Part shown: piece by piece, positions 1 through 5,659 of the stretch
How the letters are laid out: each line of letters starts with the position of its first letter
How positions within the stretch are numbered: position 1 is the first letter of the stretch
Source: Chloroflexota bacterium
GTDB lineage: Bacteria > Chloroflexota > Dehalococcoidia > Dehalococcoidales > UBA2162
Length of the DNA stretch: 5,750 nucleotides
Reading direction: 5' to 3'
Assembly (NCBI GenBank): GCA_016193545.1
Contig: JACPSA010000125.1
Coordinates: 1-5,750, forward strand
Notes under the pieces: model-generated
Database searches by the model: none
Told to the model about the DNA's origin: nothing
Seen by the model: only the letters and a program-made list of their open reading frames with translations
Position numbers and translations under genes: made by a program

Positions 1-20
1 CTCGCCTCCTCCTTAAGTAA
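1..20 (-). promoter_or_regulatory. Strong Shine-Dalgarno sequence for a minus-strand gene starting beyond the left edge
   Basis: On the minus strand, positions 14-5 read AAGGAGGAGG, an almost ideal ribosome binding site, followed by CGAG up to the window edge. A start codon would be expected within a few bases outside the window. No coding sequence of that gene is visible, so its identity is unknown. It would lie downstream of dapA in the same direction, but it is separated from dapA by more than 220 bp of repeat DNA, so membership of the same transcript is uncertain. Confidence 0.45.
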
Positions 21-22
21 TT

Positions 23-42
23 GGGTTAGCTATAGCTAATCC
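23..42. repeat. Perfect 14-bp palindrome with extended arms
   Basis: Positions 26-39 read TTAGCTATAGCTAA, identical to their reverse complement. With a G-T wobble at 25/40 and G-C pairs at 24/41 and 23/42, an RNA copy could form a stem of about 8 bp with a UAUA loop. It lies just upstream of the Shine-Dalgarno sequence at the left edge, so it could be an operator or a leader hairpin of the next minus-strand gene. A second short inverted repeat (AATCC at 38-42 with GGATT at 48-52), followed by a T-rich stretch on the plus strand, overlaps it. The palindrome is directly visible; its function is not known. Confidence 0.5.
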
Positions 43-60
43 TTAGCGGATTCTTTCTAT

Positions 61-191
61 TACCCTTATCCTCACCCCCTTAATCCCCCTCTCTCAGGGA
101 GAGGGGGAAGAGATTTTAGAGAGGGGCGAAGCCCCTCTCTTATCTACACTCCCCCTTCCTTTGCTAAGGGAAGGGGGCAGGGGGATAGGTT
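61..191. repeat. C/G-rich MITE-like repeat unit with three hairpins (left copy)
   Basis: The region consists of alternating C-runs and G-runs forming three near-perfect hairpins. The first pairs 85-93 with 99-107 (9 bp). The second pairs 118-127 with 131-140 (10 bp, GAA loop). The third pairs 151-162 with 166-177 (12 bp including one wobble). The ends are imperfect inverted repeats: TATCCTCACCCCCTT at 67-81 on the plus strand, and TATCCCCCTGCCCCCTT at 187-171 on the minus strand. No ORF is present. Fourteen bases at one end (178-191) recur in inverted orientation at 5695-5708, which supports a dispersed family. The layout resembles non-autonomous miniature elements or structured intergenic repeats; no transposase or clear target-site duplication was seen. 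The hairpins may also slow or stop transcription leaving dapA, but no U-tract follows any of them. Confidence 0.65.
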
Positions 192-194
192 ACT

Positions 195-216
195 AAATGA
201 CCTCATTAAGAAGTCA
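195..216 (-). terminator. Weak candidate terminator after dapA
   Basis: On the minus strand, starting 8 bases after the dapA stop codon, TGACTTC (216-210) can pair with GAGGTCA (204-198) around a TTAAT loop, with one G-U pair. Only three T residues follow (197-195) before the run breaks. This is a poor intrinsic terminator by itself. Termination may instead depend on the stronger hairpins in the adjacent repeat or on Rho. Confidence 0.3.
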
Positions 217-224
217 GTCTTTTG

Positions 225-1136
225 TCAATATTGTTTTATAGCCTCACTTATCGGCAGGTCGATTTTGTGTTTTTTAAGTTCGTCTCTGATGATTGCGGCT
301 GATTTTTCGTCAGGTTCGGTAAGAGGCAGGCGTGGTTTCCCGACATTGAAGCCGATGTGATTAAGGGCGTATTTCAGCGGGATAGGGTTGGAGACGACGA
401 AGAGGGCATTCACCAGAGGCATCAGGCGACGGTGGATAGCCGCCGCTTCATCTACCTTGCCCTCGATAAAGGAGTTAATCATTTTACTGATTTGCTTGCC
501 GACAAGATGAGAGGCAATGCTGACTATGCCGTAGCCACCTATCGCCAGTATCGGCAGGGTATCACTGTCATTGCCGCTCCAGACGAGGAAGCCTTCTCTG
601 GCCTGGCTGATTATCTTGGCGATTTGCTCAAGGTTAGCACTGGCTTCTTTTATCCCGATGATGTTATCTATCTGGCTCAACTTGATAACCGTGTCGGCTG
701 ATAGGCTGGTAACAGTGCGTGAGGGGACATTATACATGATACAGGGTAAGCTCGTGCTCTGGGCAATAGTCTTGAAATGCTGGTATAAGCCTTCCTGAGT
801 CGGCCGGTTATAGTAGGGGACTACCAGCAGACAGGCATCAACCCCGATTCGTTCTGCCCCTTTGGTTGCCTCCAGCGCCTCGGCGGTGCTGTTGCTGCCG
901 GTGCCGGCGATTACTGCCCCACGCTTGCCGACTGCTGATTTCACCTCACGGAACAGGCGTAGTTCCTCTTCCCGGACAAGAGTGGGTGATTCTCCGGTGG
1001 TACCGACTACCACCAAGCCTTCGCTGCCGGAATCCAGCAGGGCTAGGGCTAATTTCTTGGCTTGTTCATAATCGACTTCTCCCTCTTTATTAAAGGGAGT
1101 TACCATCGCTGTCAATAAGCGCCCTAACTTTTTCAT
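225..1136 (-). CDS. dapA: 4-hydroxy-tetrahydrodipicolinate synthase (dihydrodipicolinate synthase)
   Basis: This cytoplasmic enzyme condenses pyruvate with aspartate semialdehyde, the branch-point step of the diaminopimelate/lysine pathway. The 303-residue protein spans the whole class I aldolase TIM barrel. K163 in GIKEAS matches the Schiff-base lysine (E. coli K161). GTTGES (45-50) supplies the T46/T47 proton relay and pyruvate site. Y109 and Y135 (in YNVPSR) match the E. coli catalytic tyrosines 107 and 133, and R140 matches R138. At the E. coli lysine-inhibition site N82, E86 and Y108 are kept, but H53 and H56 are replaced by R55 and E58, so feedback inhibition may differ. The C-terminus is about 11 residues longer than in E. 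coli. The ATG fits the family N-terminus exactly and has an AAAGGAGGA ribosome binding site 4-5 bases upstream, inside asd. It is the last gene of the cluster in the window. Confidence 0.97.
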   Translation of the reverse strand: MKKLGRLLTAMVTPFNKEGEVDYEQAKKLALALLDSGSEGLVVVGTTGESPTLVREEELRLFREVKSAVGKRGAVIAGTGSNSTAEALEATKGAERIGVDACLLVVPYYNRPTQEGLYQHFKTIAQSTSLPCIMYNVPSRTVTSLSADTVIKLSQIDNIIGIKEASANLEQIAKIISQAREGFLVWSGNDSDTLPILAIGGYGIVSIASHLVGKQISKMINSFIEGKVDEAAAIHRRLMPLVNALFVVSNPIPLKYALNHIGFNVGKPRLPLTEPDEKSAAIIRDELKKHKIDLPISEAIKQY

Positions 1137-2166
1137 CTGCTCCTCCTTTGGGATGTATCCATTCTCTTTTAATTATCTCTTCGGCAATCTGGACGGCATT
1201 CAGGGCAGCTCCCTTGCGGACATTATCGGCCGCAATCCACATGGCTAGACCCCGGGGGTGAGAGACGTCTTGACGGATACGTCCAACATAGACTTCGTCA
1301 GTACCCGAGGCTGACCAGGGCTGGGGATAGAGGCTGATAACCGGGTCATCCAGTAGTTTAACGCCGGGAGCCTGGGAAAGGATGCGCCGCGCCTCATCGG
1401 GAGACATTGTCTGGGAAAATTCGACATGCACCGCCTCACTGTGGCCATTAAATACCGGTACCCGGGCGCAGGTGGCGGAAATGGCAATATCATCGGCATG
1501 CATTATCTTCCTGGTTTCGTTCACCATTTTCCACTCTTCTTTGGTGTAGCCATTATCAAGGAAAACATCTATCTCTGGCAGTATATTAAAGGCTATCTGA
1601 TGGGGGTAGACATGCGGTATGGTGCCCTGTCCCTCCAGTACCTGCTTGGCTTGCATGGTTAGTTCGTCTATTGCCGCCGAGCCGGTGCCTGACACGGCCT
1701 GATAAGTATCGACGATAATACGCTTGATGGGATTGACCTTATGCAGCGGGTATAAGGCTACTACCATTTGAATCGTGGAACAATTTGGGTTAGCGATAAT
1801 TCCCTTATGTTTTTTGATGTCTTCAGGATTGACCTCGGGTACGACCAGTGGTACGGCTGGTATCATTCTAAAAGCAGCGCTGTTATCGATAACCACGGCT
1901 CCTGCCTGGGCGGCAATCGGTGAAAAATGGAGACTAATATCAGCACCAGCCGAGAAAAGAGCGATGTCAATTCCCTGGAAAGACTCGGGAGCAGTCTCCT
2001 TGACCTCAATCTCCTGGTGATTGACAAACATCTTCTTGCCGGCCGAGCGGTCTGAGGCGAACAGGCTAATCGATTCTATCGGAAAGTTGCGCTGCTCGAG
2101 GACTTTGATGAATGTCTGCCCGACCAGTCCGGTAGCGCCAACGATAGCTACGTTATACTGTTTCAT
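1090..2166 (-). CDS. asd: Aspartate-semialdehyde dehydrogenase
   Basis: Asd reduces aspartyl-4-phosphate to aspartate semialdehyde with NADPH, making the substrate of DapA and of the threonine/methionine branch. The 358-residue protein has the Rossmann nucleotide loop GATGLVG (10-16). The catalytic C129 is in NPNCST, Q156 is in QAVSGTG, and the substrate arginine R235 and general-base H242 are in RVPVFNGHSE. This is the complete two-domain architecture. The ATG overlaps the dapB stop as ATGA and is preceded by AGGAGA at a normal distance. The recognisable family sequence ends near residue 338. About 20 further residues form a tail whose last 15 codons run into dapA in another frame. The tail has no visible motif and is probably a product of stop-codon drift. 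asd lies between the genes for the two following steps, consistent with one metabolic unit. Confidence 0.97.
   Translation of the reverse strand: MKQYNVAIVGATGLVGQTFIKVLEQRNFPIESISLFASDRSAGKKMFVNHQEIEVKETAPESFQGIDIALFSAGADISLHFSPIAAQAGAVVIDNSAAFRMIPAVPLVVPEVNPEDIKKHKGIIANPNCSTIQMVVALYPLHKVNPIKRIIVDTYQAVSGTGSAAIDELTMQAKQVLEGQGTIPHVYPHQIAFNILPEIDVFLDNGYTKEEWKMVNETRKIMHADDIAISATCARVPVFNGHSEAVHVEFSQTMSPDEARRILSQAPGVKLLDDPVISLYPQPWSASGTDEVYVGRIRQDVSHPRGLAMWIAADNVRKGAALNAVQIAEEIIKREWIHPKGGADEKVRALIDSDGNSL
1137..1150 (-). promoter_or_regulatory. dapA ribosome binding site embedded in the asd 3' end
   Basis: The minus strand reads AAAGGAGGA at 1149-1141, then GCAG, then the dapA ATG. This near-perfect Shine-Dalgarno sequence lies inside asd codons. 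Ribosomes finishing asd pass over it and terminate 47 bases into dapA, so the two genes are probably translationally coupled. It also fixes the dapA start. Confidence 0.85.
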
Positions 2167-2969
2167 TTTGTCTCCTGTAAGTTGAGTAAAATATCCAGTC
2201 CATACACCAGCCCCTGGCGTTTAACTACTTCCTTAATAGCCAGTATGACGCCTGGCACATAGCACTCCCGGTTGATGGTATCATGCCGTATGCTTAGCGT
2301 CTGTCCCGGCGCTCCGAATAATATTTCCTGGTGTGCCATCAGCCCGGGTAGCCGCACACTATGAATCGTAATGCCGTCGACTTGCTCTCTCCGGCTGTTC
2401 TGAGTCTGCCCTGGTTCTCCGGGATGAACAAATGGCTTGCCTCTGGATTGAACCATGGCTCTGGCAGTAGACAGGGCTGTCCCTGAAGGCGCATCCAGTT
2501 TCAGGTGGTGGTGCAATTCGATGATTTCCGCATAGTCGAGGTATTTGGCCGCTATTTTGGCTAGGTGCATCATCAGCACCGCTCCCAGAGCGAAGTTCGG
2601 CGCTATTACCGCACCCACATGGTGAGCTTTAGCTAGCTGGTCAATCTCGTCGATTTCGGAGGCGGCTAAGCCGGTAGTTCCTATTACCAGATGGACTCCC
2701 CGTTTGGTCGCTATGCGTGCTGCCGGCATGGTTGCTTTGGCAACAGTGAAATCCACCATTACATCGGGTCGGCAGGTGGTTATGATGCGGTCTAAATCAG
2801 TAAAGAAGGGGATTGTGACCGAGTTATCAGGTAAGGCCAAGGAGTCTCCGCTGGCTTTGCGGTCCACTGCGCCGACTAGCCGTATGTCATTCTGCCGGCA
2901 CAGGCTATTAACCATCTCTCGTCCTACTCTACCTAGCGCCCCGTGAATTACTACCTTTATTGGCTCCAT
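2163..2969 (-). CDS. dapB: 4-hydroxy-tetrahydrodipicolinate reductase (dihydrodipicolinate reductase)
   Basis: DapB reduces the DapA product to tetrahydrodipicolinate using NAD(P)H in the cytoplasm. The 268-residue length is normal. The N-terminal Rossmann domain shows HGALGRVG (9-16), then D36-R37-K38 after the second strand where cofactor phosphate or ribose binds, then DFT (73-75) and GTTG (97-100). IAPNFALG (122-129) leads into the tetramerisation and substrate domain. ELHHHLKLDAPSGTA (151-165) carries catalytic H153 and K157, matching E. coli H159 and K163. The later motif SVRLPGLMAHQE (204-215) is the form I recall from Bacillus-type enzymes, in place of the enterobacterial RAGDIVGEH. 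The ATG has GAGGT upstream with a 6-base spacer. A 96-bp gap separates it from pnp, and its stop overlaps the asd start by 4 bp. Confidence 0.96.
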   Translation of the reverse strand: MEPIKVVIHGALGRVGREMVNSLCRQNDIRLVGAVDRKASGDSLALPDNSVTIPFFTDLDRIITTCRPDVMVDFTVAKATMPAARIATKRGVHLVIGTTGLAASEIDEIDQLAKAHHVGAVIAPNFALGAVLMMHLAKIAAKYLDYAEIIELHHHLKLDAPSGTALSTARAMVQSRGKPFVHPGEPGQTQNSRREQVDGITIHSVRLPGLMAHQEILFGAPGQTLSIRHDTINRECYVPGVILAIKEVVKRQGLVYGLDILLNLQETK

Positions 2970-3065
2970 GGCTTTACCTCAGAGTAATAATACTAGCCGT
3001 CAGATGTTTACTTTGCTTGTTGTACCTCTTCGTTTAGCAGTGGCTTTCTGGTTTGTTCCGTCTGT
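2970..3065 (-). other. pnp-dapB intergenic gap, including in-frame readthrough of pnp
   Basis: This 96-bp gap holds the dapB ribosome binding site (GAGGT at 2981-2977) and no clear promoter or terminator. AT-rich hexamers such as TATTAT (2992-2987) lack a matching -35. It is too short for a lysine riboswitch, which needs roughly 170 bases or more. In the pnp frame, after the TAA stop, a further 21 sense codons continue to a TGA at 3002-3000. They encode a Lys/Arg/Thr/Gln-rich stretch like the existing PNPase tail, so this may be a former or shortened C-terminal extension. Confidence 0.5.
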
Positions 3066-5240
3066 TTACCTTGATTGCGGCCGCCTGTTTCTGGGGGGAC
3101 GAGCCTCACGTTGCGACTTAAACGGGTAGTCGGGAGACGGCATCTCCCCGGATTTGCTGTCGGCTGTTTGGGGAGACAGCAGTGCTCGCCGTGACAAGTT
3201 TACCCTGCCCAGATTGTCGATATCGATAGCTTTAACGGTAACCTCATCGCCGACTTTGACGATATCCTCGACACTGGCCACACGGTAATCAGCCAGTTCA
3301 CTGATATGGACCAGGCCCTCTTTACCGGGCAGAATTTCCACCATGGCACCGAAGTTCAGTATCCGTGTTACCTTGCCGGTGTAGACACTGCCAACTTCTA
3401 TTTCCTTGGTCAGGCCTTCGATTATTTCAATTGCCCGGCGGGCGGCTGCCCCATCGGGTGAGCCGATAATCACCGTGCCGCTATCGTCGATATCGATAGT
3501 AGTCTTAGTTTCATCGATAATCGACCTGATTGTTTTGCCTCCGGGGCCGATGACGCTACCGATTTTATCAGTGGGAATAGACATCTTGTACATTCGCGGT
3601 GCGTAGCGGCTGACTTCAGTACGGCTGGCACTAATGGTACGGCTCATTATATTCAGAATGGACAGACGGGCTTCATGGGCTTGTTTTAGCGTCTCGGTGA
3701 CGATGTCCATACTTAAGCCCTTTAGCTTGGTATCCATCTGTACCCCGGTAATACCATCGGCAGTGCCGGCTACCTTGAAATCCATATCACCGTAATTATC
3801 TTCTAAGCCTTCAATATCGGTCAGGATAGCATATTTACCCTGGGCATTAGTGACCAGGCCCATGGCTATCCCGGCGACGGCTTTCTTGACCGGTACGCCG
3901 GCATCCATCAAGGACAGGCTACTGGCACAGACGCTGGCCATCGATGTGCTGCCGCTGGAGCTGAGGACCTCAGAGACAAGGCGGATGGTGTAGGGGAAGT
4001 CCTCATTTCTGGGTAATACCGGTTCCAGGGAACGTTCGGCCAGAGCACCGTGTCCGATTTCACGGCGTCCGGGTGTGCCGATGCGTTTCGCTTCACCGTT
4101 AGAGAAGGGAGGGAAATTGTAGTGGTGCATAAAGCGTTTGCTCTCCTCGATACCCAGTCCATCCAGTTGCTGCTCTTGTCGGGTAGAACCCAGGGTAGCA
4201 ATCGTTAGTACTTGTGTCTGGCCACGGGTGAACAGGGCCGAGCCATGAGTCCGGGGTAGTAGCCCTACTTCACAGCTGATTGGTCGGATTTCGGTCAGGC
4301 TGCGGCCGCTGACACGTCGTCCTCTGTCAAGCAGACTGGTTCTGATTTCAGCCTTGACCCGGGCATCAAAAGCGGCGATTAAATCTTTTTCAGGGAACTC
4401 TCCCAGCTCTGCCAGTTCATTCTTTAGCTCGGCGAGAGCATTCTCACGCTGCGCTTTCTCCGCGTGACTCAGCGCTTGGGTAAATTTCTCATTCACGAGT
4501 GATGAAACAGCGGCAACTACATCAGGGTTAATGTGGCTCACCGGGGCGACCACCTTGGGTTTGCCATAAGCCTGCTGGAGCTGCTCCTGGAGTTTAATAA
4601 TAGCCTGGTTGGTCTCATGGCCAAATTGAATTGCCTGGGCAATAATAGCTTCTGAAGCCTCACGGGCGCCGGCCTCCAGCATTACGATTTCCTTTTTGGT
4701 GCTGGCGACAACAAGGTCAAAAAGGCTATCGGCAAGCTGAGCTAATGTTGGATTTATTACTAACTTGTCGTTAATATAGCCGATGCGGACAGCACCAACC
4801 GGTCCGTCAAATGGTATTTCTGACATTGACAGGACGGCCGAGCTGCCGATAACTGCCAGAATATCAGGACTGTTTTCCTGGTCGGCGGAGAGAACGGTGA
4901 TGATGAGCTGAATATCGTTACGCCATGCCTTGGGCAAGAGCGGACGCAACGGGCGGTCAGTTAGACGGCTGGCCAGAGTTGCTTCCTGGCTGGGCCGTCC
5001 CTCCCGCCGGATAAAACCGCCGGGAATTTTGCCGGCGGCATATAATCTTTCTTCATAGTCTACGGTCAATGGCAGAAAATCAACGCCTTCTCGTGGTTCC
5101 CCTGTGCAGACGGTAACCAGGACTACCGTCTCTCCATAGCGTACGGTGACGGCGGCGGTTGCCTGTTCGGCCAGTTTTCCTGTTTCGATAATTAGGTTTC
5201 TATCTCCAATCTGGCACTGGAATGATTCCGGTTTTAACAA
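3066..5240 (-). CDS. pnp: Polyribonucleotide nucleotidyltransferase (polynucleotide phosphorylase, PNPase)
   Basis: PNPase degrades RNA 3' to 5' with phosphate, releasing nucleoside diphosphates, and can run in reverse to add tails. The 724-residue protein has all expected parts. The first RNase PH domain (about 10-145) contains FIRREGRPS (76-84) and SRLTDRPLRP (91-100). An alpha-helical linker follows (about 150-300). The second, catalytic RNase PH domain (about 315-540) has RTHGSALFTRGQTQ (330-343), GRREIGHG (391-398) and the phosphate-binding SSSGSTSMA region (427-435). Its metal/catalytic residues D481, D487 and K489 match E. coli D486, D492 and K494. Next come a KH domain with GPGG at 565-568, an S1 domain (about 617-686) with EGLVHISELA, and a basic, low-complexity tail. 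The start is TTG, supported by AAAGGAG six bases upstream and by the family N-terminus. rpsO lies 20 bp upstream, the usual bacterial arrangement. Confidence 0.98.
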   Translation of the reverse strand: MLKPESFQCQIGDRNLIIETGKLAEQATAAVTVRYGETVVLVTVCTGEPREGVDFLPLTVDYEERLYAAGKIPGGFIRREGRPSQEATLASRLTDRPLRPLLPKAWRNDIQLIITVLSADQENSPDILAVIGSSAVLSMSEIPFDGPVGAVRIGYINDKLVINPTLAQLADSLFDLVVASTKKEIVMLEAGAREASEAIIAQAIQFGHETNQAIIKLQEQLQQAYGKPKVVAPVSHINPDVVAAVSSLVNEKFTQALSHAEKAQRENALAELKNELAELGEFPEKDLIAAFDARVKAEIRTSLLDRGRRVSGRSLTEIRPISCEVGLLPRTHGSALFTRGQTQVLTIATLGSTRQEQQLDGLGIEESKRFMHHYNFPPFSNGEAKRIGTPGRREIGHGALAERSLEPVLPRNEDFPYTIRLVSEVLSSSGSTSMASVCASSLSLMDAGVPVKKAVAGIAMGLVTNAQGKYAILTDIEGLEDNYGDMDFKVAGTADGITGVQMDTKLKGLSMDIVTETLKQAHEARLSILNIMSRTISASRTEVSRYAPRMYKMSIPTDKIGSVIGPGGKTIRSIIDETKTTIDIDDSGTVIIGSPDGAAARRAIEIIEGLTKEIEVGSVYTGKVTRILNFGAMVEILPGKEGLVHISELADYRVASVEDIVKVGDEVTVKAIDIDNLGRVNLSRRALLSPQTADSKSGEMPSPDYPFKSQREARPPRNRRPQSR

Positions 5241-5253
5241 TAGGTGCTCCTTT
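5238..5253 (-). promoter_or_regulatory. pnp ribosome binding site and TTG start
   Basis: The minus strand reads AAAGGAG (5253-5247), six spacer bases, then TTG (5240-5238). No ATG or GTG offers a better start: TTG gives MLKPESF, which fits the PNPase N-terminus. The site lies wholly in the 20-bp gap after rpsO. Confidence 0.8.
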
Positions 5254-5260
5254 TACGGCT

Positions 5261-5524
5261 TTACTTGCGCAGCCCGAGCTGCTTAATCAGGTTGTGGTAT
5301 CGGTCGACATTTTCTTTACTGAGGTAAGTCAGCAGCCTTCTCCTTTTGCCGACCATTTTGATTAAACCGTATTGCGTATGGTAATCATGATGATGAGTTG
5401 CCATGTGTCCGGTTAATTGTTTTATTCTGTCGGTGAGCAGGGCTACCTGCACCTCAGTCGAGCCGGTGTCTCCTTTATGCTGGGCAAACTTTTCGATTAT
5501 ATTTGTCTTCTCTACTTTATCCAA
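5261..5524 (-). CDS. rpsO: 30S ribosomal protein S15
   Basis: S15 is a primary binder of 16S rRNA in the central domain of the small subunit and also contributes to an intersubunit bridge. The 87-residue product is within two residues of the usual 89. It carries the family signature DTGSTEVQVALLTDRI (19-34), the H-rich HMATHHHDYHTQYGL region (40-54), VGKRRRLLTYL (58-68) and the RYHNLIKQLGLRK end. These cover the residues that contact the three-way junction and G-U/G-C motif of helix 22. No frame-compatible ATG precedes the conserved core: an in-frame TGA lies two codons upstream, so TTG at 5524-5522 is the probable start, with AAGAGGT eight bases before it. It is first in the cluster, directly behind the strong promoter. 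In several bacteria S15 represses its own mRNA, and the structured leader here is compatible with that. Confidence 0.97.
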   Translation of the reverse strand: MDKVEKTNIIEKFAQHKGDTGSTEVQVALLTDRIKQLTGHMATHHHDYHTQYGLIKMVGKRRRLLTYLSKENVDRYHNLIKQLGLRK

Positions 5525-5539
5525 ATTTCACTACCTCTT
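5522..5539 (-). promoter_or_regulatory. rpsO ribosome binding site and TTG start
   Basis: The minus strand reads AAGAGGT at 5539-5533, then eight bases, then TTG at 5524-5522. GAGGT is a moderate Shine-Dalgarno match. The in-frame TGA at 5530-5528 rules out an upstream extension in this frame, and the GTG at about 5531-5529 is out of frame. Confidence 0.7.
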
Positions 5540-5545
5540 TTTACC

Positions 5546-5572
5546 GATTATGTTGACATAACCAAGCAACAT
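5546..5572 (-). promoter_or_regulatory. rpsO leader with two mutually exclusive hairpins (candidate S15 autoregulatory site)
   Basis: In the transcript, GGUUAUG (5563-5557) can pair with CAUAAUC (5552-5546) around a UCAA loop. This is a 7-bp hairpin with one internal G-U pair. Alternatively AUGUUG (5572-5567) can pair with CAACAU (5555-5550), using part of the same strand. Either structure sits 6-10 bases upstream of the rpsO Shine-Dalgarno sequence. S15 leaders in other lineages use varied folds, so control by S15 is plausible, but this is inferred from position and pairing only. Confidence 0.4.
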
Positions 5573-5591
5573 CGATTGATTATATGACGAA

Positions 5592-5640
5592 TTAACAGAT
5601 TATAACATATGCCATCAGGGCTGTAAATAAAAATTGATTC
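5592..5640 (-). promoter_or_regulatory. Sigma70-type promoter of the rpsO-pnp-dap cluster
   Basis: On the minus strand, -35 TTTACA (5627-5622, five of six consensus bases) is followed by a 17-bp spacer and a perfect -10 TATAAT (5604-5599). TG at 5607-5606, one base before the hexamer, makes an extended -10. An A/T-rich tract (about 5639-5625), overlapping the -35, resembles an UP element. Transcription should begin near 5592, leaving a leader of about 67 bases before rpsO. This is the only convincing promoter seen in the window, and its quality suits a ribosomal protein gene. Confidence 0.85.
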
Positions 5641-5659
5641 CTTCCAGGTTGGGATAGCG

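Noticed and set aside
85..177. Canonical intrinsic terminators for dapA within the repeat
   Set aside because: The stems are strong, but none is followed by a U-run on the minus strand.
61..191. CRISPR array or tandem repeat
   Set aside because: The C/G blocks are inverted repeats forming hairpins, with no regular direct repeats or spacers of constant length.
357..1093. Plus-strand open frames opposite dapA
   Set aside because: They lie antisense to a fully conserved DapA, have no family resemblance and no convincing ribosome binding sites.
2970..3065. Lysine riboswitch or separate dap promoter upstream of dapB
   Set aside because: The gap is far shorter than an L-box, and candidate -10 hexamers have no -35 at 16-18 bp.
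1245..4201. Other open frames overlapping asd, dapB and pnp on both strands, including 97 codons at 3908-4201
   Set aside because: Out-of-frame shadows of strongly conserved enzymes; their translations are low-complexity or unrecognisable.
5553..5585. Plus-strand promoter starting with a perfect TTGACA at 5553-5558
   Set aside because: No acceptable -10 at 16-18 bp; the TTGACA is explained by the minus-strand leader hairpin, and no plus-strand gene follows.
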